NCBI RefSeq assembly: GCF_009830945.1 | Contig: NZ_VWVV01000014.1 | Coordinates: 1-64,000, forward strand | Length of the DNA: 64,000 nt | Direction of reading: 5' to 3' | Origin: Nocardiopsis sp. FR4 | GTDB taxonomy: Bacteria > Actinomycetota > Actinomycetes > Streptosporangiales > Streptosporangiaceae | Shown here: in pieces, positions 1 to 8,571 of the stretch | Layout of the letters: each line of letters starts with the position of its first letter | Numbering within the stretch: the first letter of the stretch is position 1 | Translations under genes and position numbers: made by a program | The notes under the pieces: model-generated | What the model was told of the DNA's origin: nothing | The model's input: only the letters and a program-made list of their open reading frames with translations | Database searches by the model: none

Positions 1-39
1 GCGCGGTCCACCGCGCACGGCACCGGTCGCGGGAGCGGG

Positions 40-2232
40 TCACTCGCCCCGGAGGTTGTCCTTGAGGAACCGCACCTGCAACAGCATGAGGTTCTCCGCC
101 ACGGTCGGGTCCGAGGGGGAGTGCGTCACCCCCGACAGCGGCAGCACCGTGTGCGGGCGGCCCGCCGCCATCAGCGCCGACGACATCCGCTGCGTGTGCG
201 CGAAGGCCACGTTGTCGTCCGCCAGACCGTGGATCATCATCAGGGGCCGTTCCAGCCCGGCCGCGTCCTCCAGCAGGGAACTGCGCTCGTAGGCCTTCGG
301 CTCGGCCTCGGGCGTGCCCAGGTAGCGCTCGGTGTAGTGGGTGTCGTACAGCGCCCAGTCGATCACCGGCGCCCCCGCCACGGCCGCGTGGAACACGTCC
401 GGGCGGCGCAGCACGGCCAGCGCCGCGAGGTACCCGCCGAACGACCAGCCCTGGACGCCCACGCGCGACAGGTCCAGGCAGCCGAACCGCTCCGCCGCGT
501 CGCGCAGGGCCGTCACCTGGTCCTCCAGGACCGGCCCGGCCAGGTCCAGGTGCACGCTCCGCTCCCACTCCACGCCGATCCCCGGGGTGCCCCGGCCGTC
601 GGCGATGAGCACCGCGAACCCCTGCTCCGCGTACCACTGGGAGGTCAGGTAGGCGCCGCGCGCGTGCAGCACCCGCTGCGCGTGCGGGCCGCCGTAGGGG
701 GCCACCAGCACCGGCAGCGGGCGCTGCTCGGGCCGGTACCAGGACGGCAGCACCAGCGCGGCCGGGATCCCCCGCTCGCCCGCGCGCCAGAACTCCACCC
801 GGGGCTCGGGCAGGTCCGGCGCCTCGGCCAGGCTCTCGATCTCGGTGCAGGCGCGGCGGGTCTCGGTGCTCGCCCCGCGCAGCACCAGCGTGCGCACGCC
901 CGCGAAGTCCATCGACCGGTGCTGCACCACCAGGGTGTCGCCGCGCAGGCGCCCCGAGCGCACACCGCTGTGCGCGCCCGCGTCCGTGGCGGTCGAGCAC
1001 CCGTGGCCGGGCACCTCCACCGGCGCGGACAGGCCCGTGTCCAGCTCGACCAGCCACAGCGACACGTCGCCCGGGCTCGCGGCGGGCGAACCCGAGTACA
1101 GGATCCGGTCGCCGTCCACGTCCACCACGCCGCGCACGTACACGTCGGCCGGGCTGACCGGGTCGTCGCCCACGTAGACGCGGCGCTCACCGCCCGCCTC
1201 GCGGCCGATCCACACCAGGTCGCCCGCCCTGGTGTAGGCGGGCACCCCCGGCATGATCTCGACCCACACGTCGTCGGACTCGGTGCGCACCGGCGCGACC
1301 AGGCCGGTCGCCGGGTCGGCGCTGAACAGGGTGAGGGTGCGCTGGTCGCGGCTCTGCGCGGTGAACACCAGGGTCGGCGTCCCGTCGGGGCCGCTCGTCC
1401 AGCCCACGGTCGCCAGGTAGGGCAGCCCGTCGCGGTCCCACTCCACCCAGGAGGGCTCGGGGCGCTCCCCGCTCCCCGAACCCACCGGGAGGACCGCCAG
1501 GCTCACGTCGGCGTTGGTCCCGCCCGCGGGCGGGTAGCGCAGCGCGGCGGGCTCCTGTCCGGGGCGGCCGGGGTCGGAGACGTACCAGGTGTTGACCTGC
1601 GACTCGTCCACCCGGGTGACGGCCAGGGCGGAGCCGTCCGGGGCCCACCAGAAGCCCCGGTAGCGCCCCATCTCCTCGGCGGCCACGAGTTCGGCCAGGC
1701 CCCAGGAGACGTTCGGGCCGTCCGGTTCGACGACCGCCCGGTCGCCGTGGCCGGGCCGGGCGTCGGAGACCTCGATGACGCGGACGGCGCCGCCGCTGAC
1801 GTAGGCGACGCGGTCGCCCGCCGGGCTGATCCGCGGGTCCACGACGGGGGTGGCGGCGGGCAGCTCGCGTGGCGCGGTGTCGTCGCCGACCAGGTCGACG
1901 TAGAACAGCCGCCCGGACAGCGTGAACACGGCCCGGGTGAACGCGTCGTCCACCGAGTAGGACACGATGCCGCCGCCGCTCTCGCGCAGCCGCTCGCGGC
2001 GGGCCCGCTCCTCGGGGGGCAGGTTCTCGTCGTCGGCGCCCAGCGCCCGGGGGTCGGCGAGCACCGTGGCGGTCCCCGACTCCGCCTCGTGGACCCACAG
2101 GCAGGTGGCGGTGTCCACCCCGTCGCGTCCCCGGAGGAAGGCGACGCGGCCTCCGTCCGGCGAGATCTCGAACGCGCGCGGGACGCCGATCGTGAAGCGT
2201 TGGGTACGGGCCTGTTGGCGAGGAAAGCTCAT
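40..2232 (-). CDS. S9 family (DPP IV-type) serine peptidase
   Basis: A 730-residue prolyl oligopeptidase-family enzyme, expected to release N-terminal dipeptides or cleave short peptides. The N-terminal ~440 residues form the beta-propeller (DPPIV_N) and carry the paired glutamates in AAEEMGRYRGFWWAPDG that bind the substrate amino terminus in DPP IV. The C-terminal alpha/beta hydrolase has the nucleophile in GWSFGG (S597), aspartate in HGLADDN (D672) and histidine in GVTHSP (H704), so the triad is complete. No signal peptide is seen, so it is probably cytosolic. The frame stays open far upstream of the chosen start, but similarity begins near MSFPRQQ and further upstream is antisense to mshB. 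It is divergent from mshB. Family assignment is firm; substrate specificity is inferred. Confidence 0.93.
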   Translation of the reverse strand: MSFPRQQARTQRFTIGVPRAFEISPDGGRVAFLRGRDGVDTATCLWVHEAESGTATVLADPRALGADDENLPPEERARRERLRESGGGIVSYSVDDAFTRAVFTLSGRLFYVDLVGDDTAPRELPAATPVVDPRISPAGDRVAYVSGGAVRVIEVSDARPGHGDRAVVEPDGPNVSWGLAELVAAEEMGRYRGFWWAPDGSALAVTRVDESQVNTWYVSDPGRPGQEPAALRYPPAGGTNADVSLAVLPVGSGSGERPEPSWVEWDRDGLPYLATVGWTSGPDGTPTLVFTAQSRDQRTLTLFSADPATGLVAPVRTESDDVWVEIMPGVPAYTRAGDLVWIGREAGGERRVYVGDDPVSPADVYVRGVVDVDGDRILYSGSPAASPGDVSLWLVELDTGLSAPVEVPGHGCSTATDAGAHSGVRSGRLRGDTLVVQHRSMDFAGVRTLVLRGASTETRRACTEIESLAEAPDLPEPRVEFWRAGERGIPAALVLPSWYRPEQRPLPVLVAPYGGPHAQRVLHARGAYLTSQWYAEQGFAVLIADGRGTPGIGVEWERSVHLDLAGPVLEDQVTALRDAAERFGCLDLSRVGVQGWSFGGYLAALAVLRRPDVFHAAVAGAPVIDWALYDTHYTERYLGTPEAEPKAYERSSLLEDAAGLERPLMMIHGLADDNVAFAHTQRMSSALMAAGRPHTVLPLSGVTHSPSDPTVAENLMLLQVRFLKDNLRGE

Positions 2233-2369
2233 AGGGCGATTGTGGCCCATGTCGCGTCCGACCGGGGCGGGTGCGGGAGCCGGGGCCGTGGACGGGGGGA
2301 GCCGGGGCCGTGAACGGAGGGGACCGATCCGCATGTCCGATCCGGGAGGTGGCGCGCGGCCGCGGCCGG

Positions 2370-2375
2370 TATCGT
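2370..2375 (+). promoter_or_regulatory. -10 box of mshB (leaderless)
   Basis: TATCGT lies 7 bases before the GTG of mshB, and no Shine-Dalgarno sequence is present. This is the spacing expected when transcription starts at or next to the start codon. No clear -35 is seen. Confidence 0.5.
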
Positions 2376-2382
2376 TCACCGG

Positions 2383-3249
2383 GTGACTGACAGGCGACTG
2401 ATGATGGTGCACGCGCACCCTGACGACGAGAGCATCGTCACCGGGGCCACCCTGGCCAAGTACGCGGCGGAGGGGGCCGGTGTCACCCTGGTGACCTGCA
2501 CGCTGGGCGAGGAGGGCGAGGTCATCCCGCCCGAGCTGGCGCACCTGGCCTCCGACCGCGAGGACACTCTGGGCGAGTACCGGATCGGTGAGCTCGACAA
2601 GGCCTGCCTGGCCTTGGGCGTACGCGATCACCGCTTCCTGGGCGGCCCCGGCCACTACCGGGACTCGGGGATGATGGGCTCGCCCACCAACGAGCACCCG
2701 GACGCCTTCTGGGGCGCGGACGTGGAGGATGCCGCCACGCGGCTGGCCGAGATCATCCGCGAGGTGCGCCCGCACGTGCTGGTCAGCTACGACGAGTACG
2801 GGGGCTACGGCCACCCCGACCACATCCAGGCGCACCGGGTCACCCGCCGGGCCTTCCTGCGCGCCGCCGAGCGGTCCCTGCCCGGCACGCCCTGGCGGGT
2901 GAGCAAGCTCTACGCCGTGGCCCAGCCCGTCTCGCGCATCGAGGAGTCCATCGCGCGGCTGCGGGAGGAACCCGGCCCCTTCACCCCGCCCACCCGGGTG
3001 TCCGACATCGCCCGGGGCACCCCCGACACGGCGGTGACCACCCGGGTGGACGCCACCGACCACTGGGCGGCCAAGGCGCTGGCGATGCGCTCCCACGCCA
3101 CGCAGATCACCGTGGACGGCGAGCGGTTCGCGCTGTCCAACGGCATCGCCCAGGAGATCGACGCGGTCGAGCACTTCACCCTGCTGGTGGGCTCCGCCCC
3201 GCGCACCGCCCCCGGCGAGTACGAGACCGACCTCTTCGCGGGGCTTTGA
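2383..3249 (+). CDS. mshB: N-acetyl-GlcN-Ins deacetylase MshB (mycothiol synthesis)
   Basis: A 288-residue zinc deacetylase of the PIG-L/LmbE family. It removes the acetyl group from 1-D-myo-inosityl-2-acetamido-2-deoxy-alpha-D-glucopyranoside, the second committed step to mycothiol, the main actinobacterial low-molecular-weight thiol. The metal site is visible as AHPDDE (H12 and D15) and the later histidine in GYGHPDH, matching M. tuberculosis MshB in length and motif order. The GTG start is supported by the -10 box 7 bases upstream. The homologous amidase Mca is the main alternative. The N-terminal motif and the small membrane gene downstream favour MshB. Confidence 0.93.
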   Translation: MTDRRLMMVHAHPDDESIVTGATLAKYAAEGAGVTLVTCTLGEEGEVIPPELAHLASDREDTLGEYRIGELDKACLALGVRDHRFLGGPGHYRDSGMMGSPTNEHPDAFWGADVEDAATRLAEIIREVRPHVLVSYDEYGGYGHPDHIQAHRVTRRAFLRAAERSLPGTPWRVSKLYAVAQPVSRIEESIARLREEPGPFTPPTRVSDIARGTPDTAVTTRVDATDHWAAKALAMRSHATQITVDGERFALSNGIAQEIDAVEHFTLLVGSAPRTAPGEYETDLFAGL

Positions 3250-3271
3250 CGGGAGTCGTGGGGGAAGCGTC

Positions 3272-3277
3272 TAACCT
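3272..3277 (+). promoter_or_regulatory. -10 box of the downstream membrane gene (leaderless)
   Basis: TAACCT ends 8 bases before the GTG at 3286, with no ribosome-binding site between. This favours the GTG over a TTG six bases earlier. Confidence 0.45.
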
Positions 3278-3285
3278 CGTTGCCT

Positions 3286-3783
3286 GTGAGCACTCCTGAG
3301 CCCCTCGCGCCGGCCGAGAAGGACCCCTCCGCGGCACTGTCACCTCTGCTGACCGCGGCCACCCTCGTGGTGGTGCTGGCGCTCGGCGTCCTGGCGGGGC
3401 TGCTCTCCACCACGGGCGCGGGCTGGCTGACCCGCTACTGGGGCGCGGGACAGCCGGTCCCGGCGCTGGCGGTCGCCGCCCTGCTGGTCTTCCTGGCCCT
3501 GCTGTACACGGGGTGCCGTCTGTGCGCGTGGGGCAGCCGCCGCCCCTCCGCCGCGGTGTTCTTCGCGGTGGGTTTCCTGGCCTCGGTCATCGCCCTGGTC
3601 GGCTACGTCCCCGGCGGTGACCTGGTGCTCACCAACCACCTGATGCACAACGCCTACCTGTTCGGGTCGATGCTGGTGCTGGTGCTCGCGGTCATCCGCA
3701 GCCGGGTGTTCCTCCCCGCCTCGGCGCTTCCCCGCCCGGAGCCCGCCGGTCAGGCCCAGAACTGGAGCAGCAGCTCGCCGTAG
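3286..3783 (+). CDS. Small four-helix membrane protein, unknown function
   Basis: A 165-residue protein with four predicted transmembrane helices (about residues 18-42, 57-76, 86-106 and 121-139), a short charged N terminus and a polar, serine-rich tail. It follows mshB by 36 bases, and a small membrane protein of this kind (possibly the DUF6113 group) commonly sits next to mshB in actinobacteria; the family name is a recollection that I cannot verify here. A TTG at 3280 is an alternative start. Its 3' end overlaps the 3' end of the convergent M50 protease gene by 34 bases. No function is proposed. Confidence 0.7.
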   Translation: MSTPEPLAPAEKDPSAALSPLLTAATLVVVLALGVLAGLLSTTGAGWLTRYWGAGQPVPALAVAALLVFLALLYTGCRLCAWGSRRPSAAVFFAVGFLASVIALVGYVPGGDLVLTNHLMHNAYLFGSMLVLVLAVIRSRVFLPASALPRPEPAGQAQNWSSSSP

Positions 3784-4784
3784 AAGACGATCCCGGGGAA
3801 CACCGGGTTGGGCAGGACCAGGCCGAACAGGCCGTAGACCAGCTCGACGAGCGCGTCGTTGAGGCCGGGGAACCACAGGACGGCGAACACGGCCACCGAG
3901 CCGAACAGCGCGTTGGCCCGCGCGGCCGGGACCCAGGAGGCGCGGGTCAGCGCGGCCAGCACCTCGAAGCCGTCCAGGCCCGGCACCGGCAGCAGGTTGA
4001 CCAGGGCGGCGGTCAGGTTGGCGAAGCACAGGAACGCCATCGCCGAGATCGCCCAGTTGGTGGTGTCGTTGCCCGGGGGCACCAGGACCGACACGGCGGC
4101 GGCCAGCGCGGCGGCCAGCAGGAGGCTGGCCAGGGGTCCGGCGAGCGCCACCAGGACGCGGCGGCCCCGGGACGGGATCCGCTCCCAGTCCACCTGGGCG
4201 GGCGGCCCGGTCATGCCGAAGGGGCCCAGGCACAGGTAGGCCGAGGACAGCACCAGGCCCGCGAAGGCGTGGCGGTAGGCGAACGGGTTCAGCCGCAGGT
4301 AGGCGCTGCCGCGCAGCGAGCGGTCACCCGACAGGTAGGCGGCGAGCGCGTGCGCGAACTCGTGCACGGCCAGCGAGACGATCCAGCCGAGCAGGATGAG
4401 CAGCGGTGGGATGAGCGGGGTGACGGTGGTGCCCTCGGCGGCCCAGTCCAGCTCCACGGCCCGCCAGGACAGCCAGCCCGCGAACCCGGTCAGGCCCAGC
4501 AGCAGGACGAACACCGGGCTGGGCAGGAAGTCGGCCCAGCCCTGAGCGGGCGCCTCCCCGGGCGCCCCGCCGGACTCCGCGTCCCCGCCGTCGGCCCTCT
4601 CGTCCGCGGGCGCACCGGCGTCCTCCACGACCCTCCCGGGGGCGGCGGTGTCGGGCCGGTCCTGCCCGAGGCCGGGCCGGTTGAGGGCGTCCTCGGGCAT
4701 CTGCTCCCACGGGTCGGGGCCGACCGCCCCGGCGGACTCGGGCGCGTTGGTCGTCTCCGCCTTCTGCGGATCGGGCGTGGGCAT
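3750..4784 (-). CDS. Site-2 protease family M50 membrane metalloprotease
   Basis: A 344-residue intramembrane zinc protease. An acidic, proline/alanine-rich and probably disordered segment (1-84) precedes the membrane core. HEFAH (H141, E142, H145) lies in a helix and supplies the catalytic glutamate and two zinc ligands; NLLPVPGLDG near the C terminus is the second M50 motif carrying the aspartate ligand. Members of this family cleave substrates within the bilayer, often anti-sigma factors, but there is no direct evidence for a substrate here. A GGAG ribosome site precedes the ATG, and TAACCT about 40 bases upstream could be the -10. It converges on the small membrane gene after mshB. Confidence 0.9.
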   Translation of the reverse strand: MPTPDPQKAETTNAPESAGAVGPDPWEQMPEDALNRPGLGQDRPDTAAPGRVVEDAGAPADERADGGDAESGGAPGEAPAQGWADFLPSPVFVLLLGLTGFAGWLSWRAVELDWAAEGTTVTPLIPPLLILLGWIVSLAVHEFAHALAAYLSGDRSLRGSAYLRLNPFAYRHAFAGLVLSSAYLCLGPFGMTGPPAQVDWERIPSRGRRVLVALAGPLASLLLAAALAAAVSVLVPPGNDTTNWAISAMAFLCFANLTAALVNLLPVPGLDGFEVLAALTRASWVPAARANALFGSVAVFAVLWFPGLNDALVELVYGLFGLVLPNPVFPGIVFYGELLLQFWA

Positions 4785-4877
4785 GGTGCTCCTGCTGCTC
4801 GCGGCTGGTTCCCGCTCCAGGTTAGGCCCTGTCCGGTACCCCCGCGCAGCGGGTGCCTGGCACCGGCCCGCACCCTC

Positions 4878-6254
4878 CTAGACCACGGCGCGGGGCGCCA
4901 CCGCGGACTGGTGCAGGCAGGCGATCGCGAAGGCCCGGCCCGAGGGCGTGAGCTCCCGGTGCCCGGAGCCGTCGTCGTCGGTGAGCAGCCCCAGGGCCTC
5001 CAGCAGCCAGCCCACCGCCATCACCACGGCGCGCACCTGGTCCGAGGCGGTCTCCGCGGTCCGCCGGTGCGAGGCCGCGTGCCGACCGGCGGCCACCGGG
5101 GGCTCCACCGGCACCCACCCGGACTCGGTCAGCGCCCGCTCGGCCGCCGCCACGTCCGACTCGCCGCGGCGCGCGTGCGAGCCGGTGCCCTGGGGGGTGC
5201 GCGCCAACAGGATCCCGAGCAGCGTCTCGGCGGCGGCCTGCTCCAGCCCCCCGACGCGGCACAGCGCCTCGGCGGCCGAACGCCACAGCGCCTCGGGGTC
5301 CTCGCGCAGCTGGCGGCCGCGCCGGGTCAGCACCAGGCGCCGCGCCGACCGGCGCACCGCCCGCATGCCGCGCAGCGCCTGGTGCAGCGCGATCAGGTGG
5401 GTGGCGTCGGTCTCGCTGCGCGGCGGCTCGGGCGTGGTCCGCCAGCCGAAGTCCTCGCACATCTGCCGCACCACCGCCGGCGCGATGTAGCCGATCTGGG
5501 TGAGCGCGATGCCGTCCGCCGCCAGGTCCAGCAGCCGCTGGAGCGGGGCCATCGCAGAGTCCGCGGCGCGCGGCACGTCCGCGCCCGCGATGATCTGCCC
5601 CACGAGCGGCCACAGGCGCTGGCGGTGCGGGTGCGCCGACGAGCCCAGCCAGGCGCGCACGCGCTCCTCGCGGATCCGGTCCAGGTGGCTGAGCCCGCGG
5701 TTGTCCGGCTGGGTGAGGAACGCGCGGGTGAACCGCTCCTGCGCCGGGCGCCAGCCGCGCTTGCCCGGGCGCACGTCGTGCAGGGAGATCGCCAGTTCCA
5801 GGGCGGAGGCGGTCTCGTGGCGGGCCCGGAGCTCGGCGTCGCCCACCGCCGTGCCCCAGGTGAGTTCGGGCAGGTCGGGCGGTTCCACCCCCGACTCCCA
5901 CATGAGCCGTTCGTACATGGCGAGCCCGGCGGCGTGGTCCTCGGCGTAGACGGCGAGCAGCGCGGCGGTCTCGGTGGACGAGCAGATCTGCGAGTACCGG
6001 TACAGCTGGAGGAGGCTGAAGAGGGTGCCCAGGGAGCGCACGGCGAACAGCTGGTCGTCGGTGGAGTCCTGGTAGCGGACCGGGAGCTCGAACCAGCAGA
6101 ACCGCTGGACGGCGTGCTGGTTGAGCCGCTCGATCTCCTGGCCGGGGGCCAGCGTCTCCAACGCCGACCGGGCCACGTCGGCCGCCCGCCCGTCCCGCCG
6201 GGCCAGCTCGGCGAGGGCGGACGCTACTGCTTCACGCATGTGGGCGCTCACCAC
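4878..6254 (-). CDS. Conserved hypothetical protein with winged-helix-like C-terminal half
   Basis: A 458-residue soluble protein I cannot name. Roughly residues 235-340 (ADGIALTQIGYIAPAVVRQM and on through a basic stretch containing LVLTRRGRQL) resemble the repeat found in the C-terminal part of actinobacterial pRiA4b ORF-3-like proteins, which looks like a DNA-binding winged helix. The N-terminal half is helical with conserved aromatics around CWFELPVRY. There is no signal peptide or membrane segment. A GTG at 6254 opens the frame, but the ATG at 6239 (MREAV) may be the start because GGGGAGG lies 14 bases before it. It is a single-gene unit next to the M50 gene. The domain resemblance is tentative. 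Confidence 0.65.
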   Translation of the reverse strand: MVSAHMREAVASALAELARRDGRAADVARSALETLAPGQEIERLNQHAVQRFCWFELPVRYQDSTDDQLFAVRSLGTLFSLLQLYRYSQICSSTETAALLAVYAEDHAAGLAMYERLMWESGVEPPDLPELTWGTAVGDAELRARHETASALELAISLHDVRPGKRGWRPAQERFTRAFLTQPDNRGLSHLDRIREERVRAWLGSSAHPHRQRLWPLVGQIIAGADVPRAADSAMAPLQRLLDLAADGIALTQIGYIAPAVVRQMCEDFGWRTTPEPPRSETDATHLIALHQALRGMRAVRRSARRLVLTRRGRQLREDPEALWRSAAEALCRVGGLEQAAAETLLGILLARTPQGTGSHARRGESDVAAAERALTESGWVPVEPPVAAGRHAASHRRTAETASDQVRAVVMAVGWLLEALGLLTDDDGSGHRELTPSGRAFAIACLHQSAVAPRAVV

Positions 6255-6464
6255 CTCCCCGCGTACCGGGCGCCCGTTCCGCGTGGATGTGCCGCCGGGG
6301 GGCGCGATGCTTCGTCGTGGGTCCCGAGCGCTGGCTGGGGGCCTGTTCGGGACTGTGCGTCTTCTACCCCGCGCGGGGGAGAAGAATGCCTCTGTTCAGG
6401 CGTGACATGCGCGCCGACCGCCGGGCGGGCGGCGCCTGTGCGTGGGTCGGGGCGCGGTGGGTGT

Positions 6465-6722
6465 TCAGGGCGCCTGCGGAGGGCGCCCGCCGCGACGGCG
6501 GGGGGGAACGGGGGGAACGACACGGCTCGCGGCGACGGTCGCCTCGGCGACCTCCACCGCGGAACCGTCGCGTCGGCGCACGGTGAGGACACCGTCGTCC
6601 CACGACTCCACGACACCGACGATATCGGTGAACCCGCCCTCGGGGAGGCGGATTCGCAGAGAGACACGGCGGCCGGTGTCCCGCGGGGTGATCCGGTGCA
6701 CGAGACGTCCCCTGATGTGCAT
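6465..6722 (-). CDS. Small SH3-like protein (Rv0428c N-domain type)
   Basis: An 85-residue basic protein. Residues 17-70 (GRRVSLRIRLPEGG, then GVVESWDDGVLTVRRRDGS, then VPP) match the SH3-like N-terminal domain of the actinobacterial GNAT protein Rv0428c. Here the domain stands alone, with no acetyltransferase domain downstream. A basic tail PRRRGGRPP follows. It is divergent from fdxA with a 183-base gap; the -10 candidate TAGTAT is at 6764-6769. The function is unknown. The domain fold is inferred from pattern similarity, and the stand-alone form appears genuine because the frame ends in a stop well before the next gene. Confidence 0.72.
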   Translation of the reverse strand: MHIRGRLVHRITPRDTGRRVSLRIRLPEGGFTDIVGVVESWDDGVLTVRRRDGSAVEVAEATVAASRVVPPVPPRRRGGRPPQAP

Positions 6723-6763
6723 GGAAGTGCCCCCCGATTGTGCGCTGCGTGTTCCTGAGCGCC

Positions 6764-6769
6764 ATACTA
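6764..6769 (-). promoter_or_regulatory. -10 box of the SH3-like gene
   Basis: Read on the minus strand, TAGTAT lies 41 bases upstream of the ATG at 6722, leaving room for a short leader with a GGGGGG run near the start. No convincing -35 is seen. Confidence 0.4.
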
Positions 6770-6905
6770 GGAGTACGACATCTGTGCCAATCGCTTGCAG
6801 AGCCCGAGAGCGGGGCGGAGCGCCCGCACGCCTCCCCCGCCCCGAGCCTCTGAAAGGTCCCCGCCCTCCCCCGTGGGAAAGCGGGGGTGAGACAAGGAGT
6901 ACGAC

Positions 6906-7226
6906 GTGACCTACGTCATCGCGCAGCCCTGTGTTGATGTGCTGGACAAGGCGTGCATTGACGAGTGCCCCGTGGACTGCATCTACGAGGGCGAGCGCAT
7001 GCTCTATATCCACCCGGACGAGTGCGTTGACTGCGGTGCGTGTGAGCCGGTCTGCCCGGTGGAGGCCATCTACTACGAGGACGACCTGCCCGAGCAGTGG
7101 TCCGACTTCTACAAGGCCAACGTCGACTTCTTCGACGACCTGGGCTCCCCGGGCGGCGCCTCCAAGGTCGGCAAGATCGACCGGGACCACCCGCTCGTGG
7201 CCAAGCTGCCCCCGCAGGCGGAGTAG
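6906..7226 (+). CDS. fdxA: 7Fe ferredoxin (3Fe-4S plus 4Fe-4S)
   Basis: A 106-residue seven-iron ferredoxin, a cytosolic electron carrier. The cysteine pattern matches Azotobacter FdI with a one-residue offset: C9, C17 and C50 for the 3Fe-4S cluster, C21, C40, C43 and C46 for the 4Fe-4S cluster, and a free C25. The tail after residue 58 is the long actinobacterial type. AAGGAG precedes the GTG with good spacing. A short GC hairpin (6868-6887) lies in the leader and a 15-bp terminator follows at 7311-7343. Position immediately before dapC is common in actinobacteria. Confidence 0.96.
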   Translation: MTYVIAQPCVDVLDKACIDECPVDCIYEGERMLYIHPDECVDCGACEPVCPVEAIYYEDDLPEQWSDFYKANVDFFDDLGSPGGASKVGKIDRDHPLVAKLPPQAE

Positions 7227-7310
7227 CACGGCGGCGCCGGGCGCGTCCCGGCGGCCGTGAACCGCGCGCGCCCACCCGGCGCAGAGGGTGCGCGCCCCAG
7301 AGGCGACGTG

Positions 7311-7343
7311 TCGCGCCGGTCCCGCGTGGCGGGACCGGCGCGA
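7311..7343 (+). terminator. Hairpin terminator after fdxA
   Basis: A perfect 15-bp stem (7311-7325 with 7329-7343) with a 3-base GTG loop, followed by TTCCT. It separates fdxA from dapC. Confidence 0.85.
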
Positions 7344-7381
7344 TTCCTGTGGCGACCCCGAACCGGATGGAGTGTGCACCG

Positions 7382-8488
7382 ATGGCCGAACGGCGACCCG
7401 TGGCGGACCGGCTTCCGACCTTCCCGTGGGACCGGCTGGCGCCGTACAAGCACAGGGCCGCGGAGCACCCCGACGGCATCGCCGACCTGTCCGTGGGCAC
7501 CCCGGTCGACCCGGTGCCGCCCCTCCTGCGCAAGGCCGTCGCCGACGCCGCCGACGCGCCCGGGTACCCGGCGACCTGGGGCACGCCTGAGCTGCGCGCC
7601 TCCGTCCGGGGCTGGCTGGAGCGCCGCCACGGCGTGCGCGTGGCCGAGGGCGCGGTCCTTCCCACCGTGGGCTCCAAGGAGCTCGTGGCCTGGCTGCCCA
7701 CCCTCCTGGGGCTGGGGCCGGGCGACACGGTCGTGCACCCCGAGCTGGCCTACCCCACCTACGACATCGGCGCGCGGATCGCGGGCGCCACCCCGGTGGC
7801 CTCCGACGGCCTCACCTCCCTCGGTCCGGCCCCGGCGGGCCTGGTGTGGGTCAACTCCCCGAGCAACCCGACCGGCCGGGTGCTGGGCGTTCCGCACCTG
7901 CGCAAGGTCGTGGAGTGGGCCCGCCAGCGCGGCGCCGTCGTCGCCTCCGACGAGTGCTACCTGGATCTGGGCTGGGACGGCACCGAGCCGGTGTCCATCC
8001 TGCACCCGGACGTGTGCGGCGGCTCCCACGACAACCTCCTGGCCGTGCACTCGCTCTCCAAGCGCTCCAACCTCGCCGGGTACCGCGCGGCCTTCGTCGC
8101 AGGGGACCCCGCACTGGTCGAGGAGCTGCTGGCGGTGCGCAAGCACGCCGGGATGATCGTCCCCGCGCCGGTCCAGGCCGCCATGGGCGCCGCCCTGGAC
8201 GACGACGCGCACGCCGCCGAGCAGAAGGAGCGCTACCGCTTCCGGCGCGCCCGGCTCCGCGAGGCCTTCGAAGGGGCGGGCTGGCGGATCGAGCACTCCG
8301 AGGCCGGGCTCTACCTGTGGGCCAGCCACCCCGACCACGACGCCTGGGGCGCGGTCGCCCACCTCGCCGAACGCGGCGTCCTGGTCGCCCCGGGCGACTT
8401 CTACGGCCCCGCCGGGGCCGGCCACGTGCGGGTGGCGTTCACCGCCACCGACGAGCGCGTGGAGGCCGCGGCCAAGCGCCTGGCCTGA
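7382..8488 (+). CDS. dapC: Succinyldiaminopimelate transaminase DapC
   Basis: A 368-residue PLP-dependent fold-type I aminotransferase that converts N-succinyl-2-amino-6-ketopimelate to N-succinyl-LL-diaminopimelate in lysine and peptidoglycan synthesis. NSPSNPTG (158-165), D190 in SDECY and the Schiff-base lysine K227 in SLSKRSN are all present, with an arginine near the C terminus in GHVRVAF for the carboxylate. Length and motif order fit the actinobacterial DapC group. A GGAG ribosome site lies 9 bases before the ATG; an in-frame ATG at 7367 is less well placed. dapD and dapE lie within 2.5 kb, which supports this substrate over a generic aspartate aminotransferase. Confidence 0.9.
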   Translation: MAERRPVADRLPTFPWDRLAPYKHRAAEHPDGIADLSVGTPVDPVPPLLRKAVADAADAPGYPATWGTPELRASVRGWLERRHGVRVAEGAVLPTVGSKELVAWLPTLLGLGPGDTVVHPELAYPTYDIGARIAGATPVASDGLTSLGPAPAGLVWVNSPSNPTGRVLGVPHLRKVVEWARQRGAVVASDECYLDLGWDGTEPVSILHPDVCGGSHDNLLAVHSLSKRSNLAGYRAAFVAGDPALVEELLAVRKHAGMIVPAPVQAAMGAALDDDAHAAEQKERYRFRRARLREAFEGAGWRIEHSEAGLYLWASHPDHDAWGAVAHLAERGVLVAPGDFYGPAGAGHVRVAFTATDERVEAAAKRLA

Positions 8489-8571
8489 CGCCCCCGGCCC
8501 GGCGGCTTCCGCGCCTCCGGGGCGGTCAGCGCGGCCCCGGGGCCCGCCCGGGCGCGTCCGCCGGAGGCCCC

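Noticed and set aside
2233..3174. Upstream extension of the S9 peptidase frame to 1044 codons
   Set aside because: It is antisense to mshB, arises from lack of stops in GC-rich DNA, and similarity to the family begins at MSFPRQQ.
4269..6758. An 829-codon open frame on the plus strand
   Set aside because: It runs antisense through two well-supported minus-strand genes and has an arginine/glycine/histidine-rich composition typical of shadow frames.
6868..6887. Hairpin in the fdxA leader as a riboswitch or attenuator
   Set aside because: Only a 6-bp GC stem with an 8-base loop; no conserved aptamer features and no U tract.
8489..8571. GC-rich inverted segments between dapC and the lysozyme-like gene as a terminator
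   Set aside because: Arms are short with a long loop, so pairing is not convincing compared with the other terminators in the window.
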